Translations under genes and position numbers: made by a program
Notes under the pieces: model-generated
What the model was told of the DNA's origin: nothing
The model's input: the letters and a program-made list of their open reading frames with translations, nothing else
Databases searched by the model: none
In this document: positions 8,809 through 17,087 of the stretch, piece after piece
Layout: each line of letters opens with the position of its first letter
How positions within the stretch are numbered: the stretch's first letter is position 1
DNA from: Desulfomonile tiedjei
GTDB taxonomy: Bacteria; Desulfobacterota; Desulfomonilia; Desulfomonilales; Desulfomonilaceae
Direction of reading: 5' to 3'
Length of the DNA stretch: 64,000 nucleotides
Assembly (NCBI GenBank): GCA_016212925.1
Contig: JACRDF010000040.1
Location: forward strand, 1 to 64,000

Positions 8809-9429
8809 GTGAACAGGAATATACAACTTCTCTGGAACGGGCTGATACCCGAGAATCCGATTTTCCGACTGGCATTGAGCCTGTGCCCCGCGGTCGCAGT
8901 GACTACGTCGGTGAAGAATGGCGTGCTGCTGGGAGCCGCTGTGCTTTTCGTCCAGGTGGCGTCAAGCTGCACGGTCACGCTACTAAAATCGTTCATACAT
9001 CCTCGCATCCGAATCCCGGCTTACGTCATCATCATTGCGACATGGGTGAGCGTAATCGACATGGTGCTCCCGGTTGTGTCACCCGCTGCGTACAATGAGG
9101 TTAAGCTTTTCGTGGCACTCATAGTCGTGTTTGCAATTATTATTTCACGGTTGGAGTTGTTCGCTTCAAAAGAGCCTTTTGTCCCGTCTTTTTTTGACGG
9201 TATGGGCATGGGCATTGGCTTTCTTTTTGGGCTTACGGTCACATCGGCAATTAGGGAGTTCTTCGGGGCGGGAAAGATTTGGGAACACGACATTCTGGGA
9301 TTCGAACCGCTGCTGATAATGATCTTGCCGGCTGGAGGCTTTTTCGTCATTGGCTTCATCATGGCGACATTCAACTGGTTGGAGTACAAGATTACCGGCA
9401 AGATACCAGCATCAGGCGGAGGGCACTAG
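8809..9429 (+). CDS. rnfE: Electron transport complex subunit RnfE
   Basis: 206 residues with six hydrophobic segments, the usual RnfE length. RnfE and RnfA are homologous subunits of opposite topology that hold an intramembrane iron-sulfur centre. NPIFRLALSLCPAVAVTTSVKNG near the start is the family signature and includes a conserved Cys. The GTG start at 8809 has GGAGG eleven bases upstream. It follows rnfG by 12 bases and ends one base before rnfA. Confidence 0.93.
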   Translation: MNRNIQLLWNGLIPENPIFRLALSLCPAVAVTTSVKNGVLLGAAVLFVQVASSCTVTLLKSFIHPRIRIPAYVIIIATWVSVIDMVLPVVSPAAYNEVKLFVALIVVFAIIISRLELFASKEPFVPSFFDGMGMGIGFLFGLTVTSAIREFFGAGKIWEHDILGFEPLLIMILPAGGFFVIGFIMATFNWLEYKITGKIPASGGGH

Positions 9430-9430
9430 C

Positions 9431-10384
9431 ATGAGAATCGCCAAGGTCCTGATCGCAGTCGGCGTCCTCCTGGCATTTACCCTGCTAACGGTCGGCCTTT
9501 CCGCGGCCCAGACTATGGGCAGCGGATCATTCAAGAAAGACAAAGAAATAGAAATACCCTTCGGTGTTCCAGTTGACGAGGCTTGGGCCAAGAACACGGA
9601 CAACTACGCAGTATATGAGAAGCCGGATCCGGACATTCGTGTAAAGCCGGAGTCGGTAACTCTGGATCCAAGAAAGACCACCGGGACGCTCAAGTTCAAG
9701 GAAGCCCTAAATACTTCCGCCGAATACATAGTCGACGTCAAAGACATAGTTTCAGACGGCAAGGCCATCGGCTCGCGGGAGTTTTTGGTAAAGAAGGGGC
9801 AAGCTCAGATTCTTTTCGGCCTTCTTCTCGGCGCGATGCTCATAAACAACTTCGTTTTTACGCAGTACCTTGGATTGTGCATCTTCTTCGGAGTTTCCCA
9901 GAAGAAGGACACAGCCATCGGAATGGGTATTACCTTTACTGTGGTAATGTTCCTCAGCGCGATCATGTGCTGGGCCTTGTACACCTTCTTCCTGGAGGTG
10001 TTGCACCTGGACTTTCTCAAGATCATCGTGTTCATCGGAATGGTGGCTATATTTGTGCAGGCCATGGACACGATCCTGAGGAAAGTGAACCCTTTCTTGT
10101 TCAAGAAGCTGGGCGTGTACCTCGTGTTGATAACCACCAACTGCATCATTCTGGCCGTGCCTCTTCTGAACGTGGATACCAGCCGCGGACCTGTCGGTAG
10201 TATGACCTTTGGCCTGGGCGCGGGGGTTGGATTCGCACTGGCGTTGTTCCTTATGGCCTGCGTCAGGGAGAAGCTGGAAGTGTCCCGTGTGCCCTTAATG
10301 TTCAAAGGGCTCCCGATTGCATTCATAGTCACCGGGCTTTTTGCGCTGGCTTTTCTGGGCTTCTCGGGGCTTGCGATCTTCTAG
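9431..10384 (+). CDS. rnfA: RnfA with an N-terminal secreted domain fusion
   Basis: 317 residues; the C-terminal 190 are a normal six-segment RnfA (from QILFGLLLGAMLINNFVFTQ, with a Cys in YLGLCIFFG and another in TTNCIILAVPLL). In front lie about 125 extra residues: a signal-peptide-like helix (residues 1-27, ending SAAQ) and a soluble, beta-rich stretch with IEIPFGVPVDEAW and VTLDPRKTTGTLKF. The RnfA N-terminus faces the periplasm by homology with NqrE, so an exported domain fits the topology. The ATG at 9431 directly follows the rnfE stop (9427-9429). The fusion has no stop or frameshift. I know of no such domain in model RnfA proteins, so its role is open. Confidence 0.88.
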   Translation: MRIAKVLIAVGVLLAFTLLTVGLSAAQTMGSGSFKKDKEIEIPFGVPVDEAWAKNTDNYAVYEKPDPDIRVKPESVTLDPRKTTGTLKFKEALNTSAEYIVDVKDIVSDGKAIGSREFLVKKGQAQILFGLLLGAMLINNFVFTQYLGLCIFFGVSQKKDTAIGMGITFTVVMFLSAIMCWALYTFFLEVLHLDFLKIIVFIGMVAIFVQAMDTILRKVNPFLFKKLGVYLVLITTNCIILAVPLLNVDTSRGPVGSMTFGLGAGVGFALALFLMACVREKLEVSRVPLMFKGLPIAFIVTGLFALAFLGFSGLAIF

Positions 10385-10537
10385 TTGAGGGACTTGATCG
10401 AAAGAGAACAAGAGATTATTATATGTATTCGGAGCGTTCACATAACTCGCCAATATATCCCATCGTCGTTGATTCGTGAACGAGAGAACAAGCACTGCCG
10501 CGAATATGACTCGCGGCCTGTTTAGAGGTGTTAACGT

Positions 10538-11461
10538 ATGGAAAACGTTTGGGCTATAGCAAGTTTTGGTATCATATTCTTTGCCGGCTTCGGCATAATC
10601 TGCGGAGTGGCTTTGGCGTACGCGGCAAAGCGCTTTGCCGTGCAGGTGGATCCGAAGATAGAAGCTGTTAGAGCTTGTCTACCCGGCGCTAATTGCGGCG
10701 CTTGCGGATTCGCAGGTTGTGAAGGGTACGCTGAGGCGGTAGTTACCGATCCGAGTTGTCCGGCGGGAAAATGCGCACCGGGCAAGGGGCCTGTAGCGGA
10801 AAAAGTGGCGGAAATCACCGGCAAAGCCGCTGGTGGGGCCAGCCCCGTCATCTCCTTCCTACGCTGCTCCAGGAACGACGGCGAGGTCAAAAGGAAGCAT
10901 TCCTACGTGGGATTCGATACCTGCCAGGCCGCTTCCATAGCTTTCGGCGGACCGTACGAGTGTGACTTCGCGTGCGTAGGCTACGGTGACTGCGAAGCCG
11001 CGTGTCCTTTCCACGCGATCCACATGAAAGACAACCAGCCGGTTATAGACCCTGAGGCCTGCACCGGCTGCGGCGTTTGCGTGAAGACCTGCCCGAAAGC
11101 CGTGCTGCAACTGCTACCCAAGGACGCGACCTGCTATGTCCCGTGCAGCAACCATGATTCCGGCAAGGCTGTTACCAACGTGTGCAAGGCCGGCTGCATC
11201 CATTGCATGGCCTGCACGAGGAAAGCCAAAGATGTCGTAAACATGGTCAAGGACCGCATCGAAATAGACTACGAAAAGTGCGACGAAGAATGCGCCAAAG
11301 CAGGCGTCTGGGCATGCAACCGCCAGTTCATCTTCCGATACACCGACCCCGAACGCCAGGCAAAGGCTGTAGCTGACATCAAAGCCGACCAAGCCGCCAA
11401 AAAGGCCGCTGCCGCCGCTAAGAAAGAAAAAGAAGCGGCTGTCGAAGAGGCAGTGGGATAA
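10538..11461 (+). CDS. rnfB: Electron transport complex subunit RnfB (polyferredoxin)
   Basis: 307 residues: N-terminal membrane anchor, then the RnfB-type cluster site (CLPGANCGACGFAGC plus a later CPAGKC), then ferredoxin motifs CVGYGDCEAACP and CTGCGVCVKTCP. The next site, CKAGCIHCMACTRKAKD, lacks the fourth Cys-Pro, and the following CDEECAKAGVWAC is irregular, so the last one or two clusters may be lost or rebuilt. The tail is an Ala/Lys/Glu-rich helix. It accepts electrons from ferredoxin. A 153-base gap separates it from rnfA, and family A repeat copy 5 starts 12 bases after its stop. Confidence 0.93.
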   Translation: MENVWAIASFGIIFFAGFGIICGVALAYAAKRFAVQVDPKIEAVRACLPGANCGACGFAGCEGYAEAVVTDPSCPAGKCAPGKGPVAEKVAEITGKAAGGASPVISFLRCSRNDGEVKRKHSYVGFDTCQAASIAFGGPYECDFACVGYGDCEAACPFHAIHMKDNQPVIDPEACTGCGVCVKTCPKAVLQLLPKDATCYVPCSNHDSGKAVTNVCKAGCIHCMACTRKAKDVVNMVKDRIEIDYEKCDEECAKAGVWACNRQFIFRYTDPERQAKAVADIKADQAAKKAAAAAKKEKEAAVEEAVG

Positions 11462-11473
11462 GAGAGAAAGCAA

Positions 11474-11532
11474 TGCGGGGTGCAACTTTTGTGAACAAAA
11501 GTTTCCCCCCGCACCCCCCTTCAAAAAACTTC
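11474..11532. repeat. Palindromic repeat, family A (copy 5)
   Basis: Begins 12 bases after the rnfB stop: AACTTTTGTGAACAAAAGTTT hairpin core, then C-rich tail and CAAAAAACTTC end. The position fits a 3' boundary of the rnf transcript. Confidence 0.8.
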
Positions 11533-11642
11533 CTATCATGTAGGGTTCGCTCCGATCCATTGAGAATAGCGGGGTGAGACCCGCTTCCTCAAAATCCTCC
11601 AAATCAAATTGCATTTCCCGCAGCAAAGCGGTACCAAGGACC

Positions 11643-11667
11643 GTAGGGGCACGGCGTGCCGTGCCCA
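11643..11667. repeat. Short palindrome GTAGGGGCACGG..CCGTGCCC
   Basis: GTAGGGGCACGGCGTGCCGTGCCC, a self-complementary core. A near copy in the other orientation is at about 12870-12892. The rest of 11533-11861, between rnfB and the toxin-antitoxin pair, shows no gene. Confidence 0.55.
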
Positions 11668-11861
11668 ACCCAAGTTGGGGCGGGAGGCGGGGAGCCAAAC
11701 GAACCGCATCGGTCGCGTTTCCTATCGAACGACGTTGTTTCCGTTGGAGGCGGCATTTTCGGGTGCTTTGTTTGCCAGCGCATCTTTCTAGGTTGACAGG
11801 CAGACTTATTAGACGTATCTTTTGGGTAGGAATATACGGCACGTGGATAGCAAGGCAGTCC

Positions 11862-12107
11862 ATGCAGACAAAACTCACGCTGCGGCTGGATGAAGATTTG
11901 ATCCGACGAGCCAAGTCCTTCGCCAAGGATAAAAGCAAATCGGTCTCTCAGATTGTGGCCGACTATTTCGCTTCCCTGGAAAACGAGCCACCAACGAAAC
12001 AGAGGAAAGAACTAACTCCCATCGTTCGTTCTCTTAAAGGAGCATTGCGCGGGGCTGATGTTGAAATTGAGGATTATCATCGGCATCTTGAGGAACGACA
12101 CCTTTGA
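11862..12107 (+). CDS. Antitoxin of a VapBC-like pair (DUF6364/ribbon-helix-helix-like)
   Basis: 81 residues. The N-terminus KLTLRLDEDLIRRAKSFAKD, followed by KSVSQIVADYFASLE, is the beta-strand plus two-helix pattern of short ribbon-helix-helix antitoxins that bind DNA as dimers. The C-terminal part is charged and probably wraps the toxin. The ATG at 11862 starts the conserved strand; a longer frame upstream runs through repeats and is unlikely. The stop overlaps the toxin start by four bases. It likely represses its own operon. Confidence 0.8.
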   Translation: MQTKLTLRLDEDLIRRAKSFAKDKSKSVSQIVADYFASLENEPPTKQRKELTPIVRSLKGALRGADVEIEDYHRHLEERHL

Positions 12108-12532
12108 AGATCATTTTCGACACCAATGTAGTCCTGGATGTCCTGCTGGACCGAGAGCCGTTTTCAAATCCTGCCGCCCAATTGTTTTCCAAAGTTGAAA
12201 AGGGGGAGCTTTCAGGCTACCTTTGCGCTACGACGATCACCACAGTCTATTACCTCGCGTGCAAGACATTGGGAAGCCGCCAGGCAGCGAAGCATGTCGG
12301 GAGTCTTATGTCCCTCTTTGAAATTGCGCCCGTTAATCGTGCGGTTTTGGAGGGGGCTCTTCGATCCCGATTTGCGGATTTCGAAGACGCAGTGATTCAT
12401 GAGGCCGCAATACATGCCGGCACGCAGGCACTGGTTACCCGCAACTCTAATGACTTCAAGAAGGCTAAGATCCCGGTCTATTCACCTGACGAGCTGCTCC
12501 GAGTCCTGGCAGTGAATCCGCAACCTGAATAG
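12104..12532 (+). CDS. PIN-domain ribonuclease toxin (VapC-like)
   Basis: 142 residues. KIIFDTNVVLDVLLDREP places the first acidic metal ligand at D6; FADFEDAVIHEAA and LVTRNSNDF carry the later acidic residues of the PIN fold. PIN toxins cut RNA, often tRNA or rRNA, when freed from the antitoxin. TTG is the start, in the overlap TTGA with the antitoxin stop; this coupling is typical. All expected acidic residues are seen, so the gene looks active. Confidence 0.85.
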   Translation: MKIIFDTNVVLDVLLDREPFSNPAAQLFSKVEKGELSGYLCATTITTVYYLACKTLGSRQAAKHVGSLMSLFEIAPVNRAVLEGALRSRFADFEDAVIHEAAIHAGTQALVTRNSNDFKKAKIPVYSPDELLRVLAVNPQPE

Positions 12533-12938
12533 CCTGTGTAAACAAACACGGGCGTATGGATCAGGCAAACAGATTGCCCGACGGGGCTTCATGAGCACGA
12601 CATGGCGGCCGTCTGAAACCCGCAAAACCGGTTGCGACCAGCGCCATGTGTTGTACGGCGCGGTTCGTGAACCGCCCCTACACGACCACCTCTGCTCTTC
12701 ATAGATTGGAGACAGCGTCCGGGTCGCGCAGCGACAAGAGGTGATTTCCGGCCCGAGAGTAGCCCCGACAGTCGTTGGTGGGGCAGTGCCTTGAGAACAG
12801 CCCCTCCTGTTCCTTCGGAACCCGGACGCAGTGGCGTCCGGGCCACCCGCCAGCCCAAGGGGCTGCAAGGGCACGGCATGTCGTGCCCCTACCATTTCCG
12901 TCCCTTGCTTGTTTGCACGGTGGGCCGGGATTAGCACT
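12533..12938. other. Repeat-rich intergenic region
   Basis: No credible gene. It holds several short palindromes: GGCGCGGTTCGTGAACCGCCCC near 12655-12680, a GGACGC...GCGTCC hairpin near 12824-12840, and GGGCACGGCATGTCGTGCCCCTACC near 12868-12892. Confidence 0.5.
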
Positions 12939-12960
12939 GCTGGACAAGCCAGCAGTGGCA
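12939..12960. repeat. 22-mer repeat (GCTGGACAAGCC...)
   Basis: An exact copy of the 22-base arm that forms the inverted repeat at 29666-29687 / 29709-29730. Confidence 0.75.
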
Positions 12961-13011
12961 CCCGGAGGAAAAGGATTTTCCGCAGCGCCCTCTAAAAGCC
13001 TCGATATTCGG

Positions 13012-13054
13012 CTCACTGAGGGGCGTTCGCTAGCAGCGAACGCCCCTCAGTGAG
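13012..13054. repeat. Perfect 20-bp hairpin
   Basis: CTCACTGAGGGGCGTTCGCT (13012-13031), loop AGC, then its exact complement (13035-13054). It lies downstream of the leftward TraB-like gene, beside family A copy 6. No T-run follows on either strand, so it is not a classical terminator. Confidence 0.8.
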
Positions 13055-13061
13055 AGATATA

Positions 13062-13122
13062 GAGTTTTTTGAAGGGGGTCCGGGGGAAAGCTTTTTTGCA
13101 CAAAAAAGTTTCCCCCGGATAT
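13062..13122. repeat. Palindromic repeat, family A (copy 6)
   Basis: AGTTTTTTGAAGGGGGTCCGGGGGAAAG lead and a hairpin around CTTTTTTGCACAAAAAAG. It ends about 20 bases from the stop of the leftward TraB-like gene. Confidence 0.8.
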
Positions 13123-13144
13123 CTTCCTCTCTTCTCTTCTTTCT

Positions 13145-15001
13145 CTAATCCTTCTTCAAGTATTCGTGGGCGGTGTTGCGGAGGCCTTTGTTCTGGAGCA
13201 TGTGGAAGGTGCGCATTCGCTTGACGTGGAGGGGGTTGAGCGAGCCCAGCGGGATATAGATCACGCGTTTGCCCATGCTTTTGGCTAGCTTTTTCCAACG
13301 CAAGGCAGGGGGCTTCTTCGCGACGTATACTATGCCGGTCTTTTCCGAATAGGCTATTCCCGCGACCAAAAGCCGTTCGTGCCGCGTGGGGACGAAATCG
13401 AAGTCCGGATCCATCCATACGTCGAACATCCTCAGCGGAGGGTACGACATTACGAACCCGCCATATTCCATTCGGCTGATTCCAGGGCCGATGATTTCGG
13501 CTCCAGGCAGCGTTGAGTAGAAGGCCATGTCCGATTCCTGAGAATGTTCCCCGAGCCATGTCATCTGGAACGGATAATGGATGAACTTCTCGTCGTCGTC
13601 GAATACCACCACAATAGATCCGAATTCCAGCCCGCCTTGATCTTCGGTTTTTACATAGATTCGGTTCTCATAGAACCTGCGTAACATCTCTCGGATGTCC
13701 GGTCCGCCTCCGAAGTCTGCCACAAAGGGTTCGGCGTCGGTGTGAGCGGATTGGAGAAGATGGTTGGCATGCTTCATGAGCGTGAAGCCCCAGCGTTCCA
13801 CCTCCACGTCTTCCGGCGGAAATGAGCAGATGTCCACTTCACGGGGATCAGCGGTCTCCCATTTGCGCTTGAGATGCTCCTTCCACTTGGTATCCCCAAC
13901 CGCCTTCATGCGATATTTTTTTGACGCGTGGAAAAGCGACCGGAGCTTCTTGTGCAGGACGATCTTGTGCCCGTGAAACATGAGGTTGTCTTCGTCGAGC
14001 AGAACCGCGGAAGGGTCCATAGGATCGTTGGCCCAAGCATAGTCGGACACGAATTCGTGAACGTGATACGCGAAATCCTCGTCCATGGCCGCTCGCGCGG
14101 AGGCAACCAGATGATAAAGGTCGGGCAGTATCTCACCCTTGAACGCAAGCCATTTCCTGAGAAATTTCGCCCAGGTTAATCGAACATATTCCGGCACTTC
14201 CTGCCGCGTCAGCCGGCTGAAATACGCGGCGGATTCGACCATAAGAGACAGGATCAGCTCATGACGGTTCTCCGGCGGTGGCTCCTCCGGGTTCTTGCGC
14301 CAGTTCTCGAATGCCTCGGTTATCTTGGGTATCTCGCTGAAGCCCTTCTTCAATGAATCAGGGTGCAGCGGCGCGACCACAGCCGCGGACACACCGGTTT
14401 TCATCAAAGGGAGCGCTTGAGGCTGGTCGAACCTGGCCATGATGCCGGGAACATGGCCGAGCCCGCCCACGAAAAGGACCTTGTCGTACTCCTTGGAGGC
14501 TTCCTGTAATCGAGCCGCCATGAAGGTTTCTCGCAGCGAGTTGTCTTCGTCGTTTTGGAGGGGCTGCTTGGATTCCGACCGCAGGATATCCAGAAAGGTC
14601 TTCTGTCCAATGCGGTCTATCAGATAGGCGTCGGGAACGCGATCGTTGAAGAGAGGGTAGCGCAACGGCAAAGGGTCGATGAATCTGAGAGGCGTTTCCG
14701 TTTCCAGGGCGCACCGAACGGCCTCCTGCACCCCGTCTGCACCCTCCATAATGAGAACCGCGTTCTCCTTTGCAGCGGTCTCGTAGAGAATAACCGAATG
14801 GTGAGGCAACTGCCGCACGGCAGATGCGATTTCATTGCGCAGAGCATGTGGAAGCTCCACGCAGATGCAATCCGGCTTTTCGTTTCTGATGAACGTGTTC
14901 ACCAGGACCGAAAACTCAATCCGGTAATGGAGGACCCCTATGAGGGTGATATTGCGGACCTTGACGAGATCAGACCAGTTTTGGCCCATCAAGTGCGGCA
15001 C
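13145..15001 (-). CDS. TraB/ChaN-like protein with a large unknown C-terminal region
   Basis: 618 residues. The N-terminal 190 look like a TraB/PrgY/EreA-type fold: an early LIGVLHYRIEF with the histidine after the first strand, ICVELPHALRNE, and a late VGGLGHVPGIM. Proteins of this fold are poorly understood and include putative peptidases or ligand-binding domains. Residues 240-618 are soluble and match nothing I know. The gene overlaps the MoxR-type ATPase upstream by 32 bases, so the two are co-translated and probably work together. No signal peptide is seen. Cytoplasmic location and a MoxR-partner role are inference. Confidence 0.55.
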   Translation of the reverse strand: MPHLMGQNWSDLVKVRNITLIGVLHYRIEFSVLVNTFIRNEKPDCICVELPHALRNEIASAVRQLPHHSVILYETAAKENAVLIMEGADGVQEAVRCALETETPLRFIDPLPLRYPLFNDRVPDAYLIDRIGQKTFLDILRSESKQPLQNDEDNSLRETFMAARLQEASKEYDKVLFVGGLGHVPGIMARFDQPQALPLMKTGVSAAVVAPLHPDSLKKGFSEIPKITEAFENWRKNPEEPPPENRHELILSLMVESAAYFSRLTRQEVPEYVRLTWAKFLRKWLAFKGEILPDLYHLVASARAAMDEDFAYHVHEFVSDYAWANDPMDPSAVLLDEDNLMFHGHKIVLHKKLRSLFHASKKYRMKAVGDTKWKEHLKRKWETADPREVDICSFPPEDVEVERWGFTLMKHANHLLQSAHTDAEPFVADFGGGPDIREMLRRFYENRIYVKTEDQGGLEFGSIVVVFDDDEKFIHYPFQMTWLGEHSQESDMAFYSTLPGAEIIGPGISRMEYGGFVMSYPPLRMFDVWMDPDFDFVPTRHERLLVAGIAYSEKTGIVYVAKKPPALRWKKLAKSMGKRVIYIPLGSLNPLHVKRMRTFHMLQNKGLRNTAHEYLKKD

Positions 15002-15815
15002 GATTCTCTCCTGTTACTTGCAGGATTGACTGGTCAAGGGCTTTCCGCTCACCCAGTCTAGGGCTTGTTTTAAGTAGCCTGTGAGCATATCGGGCAATAT
15101 TGAGGCCGTCGCGAACGCTCAAGTCTTCGTCTCTTACGTGTGATTGCTGAAGAACATCAACCACTTGTCGGATGAGTTCATCTGAAGGGCCGTCCAGCTT
15201 GCCTCTTAGAATGCGGAACTCCTCGTCTCTACTGGGGAAGTCCATGGTTATGGCCGGCTGCAACCTCGAGTGGATATACTCCGGCACCTCGAAAGTGGAA
15301 GCATCCTCGTTCATCGTCACGCATACCCGGAACTCGGGCCTGGCTTTGATTTCTACCCCTGCCACGATGGAATAGACACTGCGGCGCATGTCCAAGAGCG
15401 GCGCGATGGAAGCCCAACTCTTTTCACTCATGCGGTTGCCTTCGTCCAACAGGCAGATTCCGCCTCGAACCATGGCCGTGACCAAAGGTGAAGCCATGTA
15501 TCTGATCTTGCCGTTGTCTGCAATTACCGGCGAAACGATGAGGTCCTCGGGCTTGGTGTCAACCGTGCACTGGGTGATGTAAAGGTCCTGTTTCATTCTC
15601 TTGGCAGCGGTTATCGCCAGGGAGGTCTTCCCGACCCCTGGTTTGCCCAATATTCTGGGTTGCATAGGCGGATCGATTCCGTCATCCGACCAGGCGGCCA
15701 AGAGCTGAGTCAACGGCTCTTTCATTCCCACCCATTCCACTTCGAGCGCGGGCGGGTCCATCAAATGGATTTCAATACCTTTAACTGTAATCTTGTCCAA
15801 TGTTTGATGCATCAT
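14970..15815 (-). CDS. MoxR/AAA_5-type AAA+ ATPase
   Basis: 281 residues. Walker A is LGKPGVGKTS (about 56-65), Walker B is GGICLLDEGNRM (about 137-148), and sensor 1 is in CVTMNED. The Asn-Glu pairs and the inserted hairpins fit the MoxR/dynein-related AAA_5 clade. These ATPases remodel or activate partner proteins, often VWA proteins; here the partner is the TraB-like protein encoded by the overlapping downstream gene. No VWA gene is adjacent. It is the first gene of the pair; the region upstream is cut short by the mobile element at 15937. Confidence 0.75.
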   Translation of the reverse strand: MMHQTLDKITVKGIEIHLMDPPALEVEWVGMKEPLTQLLAAWSDDGIDPPMQPRILGKPGVGKTSLAITAAKRMKQDLYITQCTVDTKPEDLIVSPVIADNGKIRYMASPLVTAMVRGGICLLDEGNRMSEKSWASIAPLLDMRRSVYSIVAGVEIKARPEFRVCVTMNEDASTFEVPEYIHSRLQPAITMDFPSRDEEFRILRGKLDGPSDELIRQVVDVLQQSHVRDEDLSVRDGLNIARYAHRLLKTSPRLGERKALDQSILQVTGENRAALDGPKLV

Positions 15816-15928
15816 GTTCCTATTTTATCCTTTTCCCGCCGCGTATGACAGGAACTCAGGCATTGCTTCGCTAGAGATCAAATCGCAAATAAATTCTAGG
15901 GGACTGGGCACAAGCTGTCAACCTAGCT

Positions 15929-17080
15929 GGAGCGGGGGTAGTGGGTCAGTTTCTAGTTCGTTTCCCTGGATTTCCGCAACGGGGCGTGGCATTCTCATCG
16001 GGACATCCCTAGTCGCTGGAGGAGAGTGAAGTGGAGTATGCGCCACATTTGGCGAAGCTGTTGGAGGGCGTTGAGGCTTGGAACGCGTGGCGGGAAGCCA
16101 ATCCTGAGATAAAACCCATCCTTCATGGGGTTGATTTATCGCCACAAAATCTCACTGGAACATCGCTCTATGCCCGAGACGATCTTGACGGCCACCCGTA
16201 TGCTAAACTTCAGAATGTGAATCTTGCGGGGGCTACCCTTACTAGCTCGAATCTTCAATTCGTAAACCTTTGTCGAGCTAATCTGCGGGGGGCATTCCTG
16301 ACTTATTCGAACATTCAGTTTGCCAAGTTCGGTGCTGCTTGCCTCCAAAAGGCGCATTTCGGGTGGGGAGACATTAGGAATGCAAGCTTTGGTGATGCGG
16401 ATCTCCAGCGAGCATATTTCGAGGACGCGGATTTGAGCGGTTCCGATTTTCGAAAGGCGAACCTCCAGGGCGCAATCCTTCGAGGCTCAAAACTTTGCGG
16501 TGCAAACTTAGGCGGAGCTAATGTCAGTGGTGCCGACTTCAAGCGAGCTGATTTGGAAGGCGCAAATGTAACCGGCGTGAATTTTTACCCTAATTCACGT
16601 CAACGTAAATTTCAGGGCATCCGAGCTGCAACCTGCTATGGCAATCAGATTTTCAGAAGTTTCGCGCAGGACCAGGATTACATCGAGACACTTCGTGCCA
16701 CAGGGCTGTCGGGTGAGGTGAAATTCTGGCTATGGTGGCTCTTTGCTGATTGCGGTCGTTCATTTGTCCGCTGGGCTCTCTGGTCGTTAGGACTTGCTAT
16801 CCTATTCGGATATATCTATTACTGGATGGGATCCTCCCATTTCAAGCTGGACCATTTGACCTTTGATTTCTTGTCCATGACTTATTACAGCGTGGTCACG
16901 TTCACCACTTTAGGCTTCGGAGATGTGAAACCCTGTACGCCGGAGGGAGCGGCAGTCGTCGTAATAGAGGTCATTCTCGGATACCTGATGCTAGGGGGCC
17001 TGATCTCGATTCTTGCAAACAAGATAGCTCGCCGCGCGTGAACTGCTTGACGTTTCAAACTGACCCACTACCGGAGCGGG
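15929..17080 (+). mobile_element. Transposase-less element with 16-bp TIRs and 8-bp target duplication
   Basis: Terminal inverted repeats GGTAGTGGGTCAGTTT (15937-15952) and AAACTGACCCACTACC (17057-17072) are exact complements. Each is flanked on the outside by GGAGCGGG in direct orientation (15929-15936 and 17073-17080). This is the signature of a DNA transposon insertion with an 8-bp target duplication. The element is 1136 bp and carries only the pentapeptide-channel gene, with no transposase. Eight-base duplications occur in families such as IS1595, ISL3 and IS66; IS1595-type elements are known to carry passenger genes. Family assignment is not possible here. It sits 7 bases beyond the hemW stop codon. 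Confidence 0.85.
16031..17041 (+). CDS. Pentapeptide-repeat / two-TM potassium channel fusion
   Basis: 336 residues. Residues about 30-185 are tandem pentapeptide repeats of the A(D/N)LxG type, such as NLAGA, NLRGA, DLSGS, NLQGA and NLGGA, which fold as a right-handed beta-helix. After a linker comes a two-helix pore: a membrane helix around 248-264, pore helix, selectivity filter TTLGFGDVKP, then a second membrane helix. The filter T-x-G-F-G-D resembles potassium channels. So this is a small channel with a cytosolic beta-helix domain, probably tetrameric. GTG at 16031 follows GGAGAG. It is the only gene in the 15937-17072 element, i.e. a passenger. Ligand and role unknown. Confidence 0.8.
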   Translation: MEYAPHLAKLLEGVEAWNAWREANPEIKPILHGVDLSPQNLTGTSLYARDDLDGHPYAKLQNVNLAGATLTSSNLQFVNLCRANLRGAFLTYSNIQFAKFGAACLQKAHFGWGDIRNASFGDADLQRAYFEDADLSGSDFRKANLQGAILRGSKLCGANLGGANVSGADFKRADLEGANVTGVNFYPNSRQRKFQGIRAATCYGNQIFRSFAQDQDYIETLRATGLSGEVKFWLWWLFADCGRSFVRWALWSLGLAILFGYIYYWMGSSHFKLDHLTFDFLSMTYYSVVTFTTLGFGDVKPCTPEGAAVVVIEVILGYLMLGGLISILANKIARRA

Positions 17081-17087
17081 CAGGAGG

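Noticed and set aside
15929-17080. An IS with a known transposase
   Set aside because: No transposase frame exists between the TIRs on either strand; the only gene is the channel.
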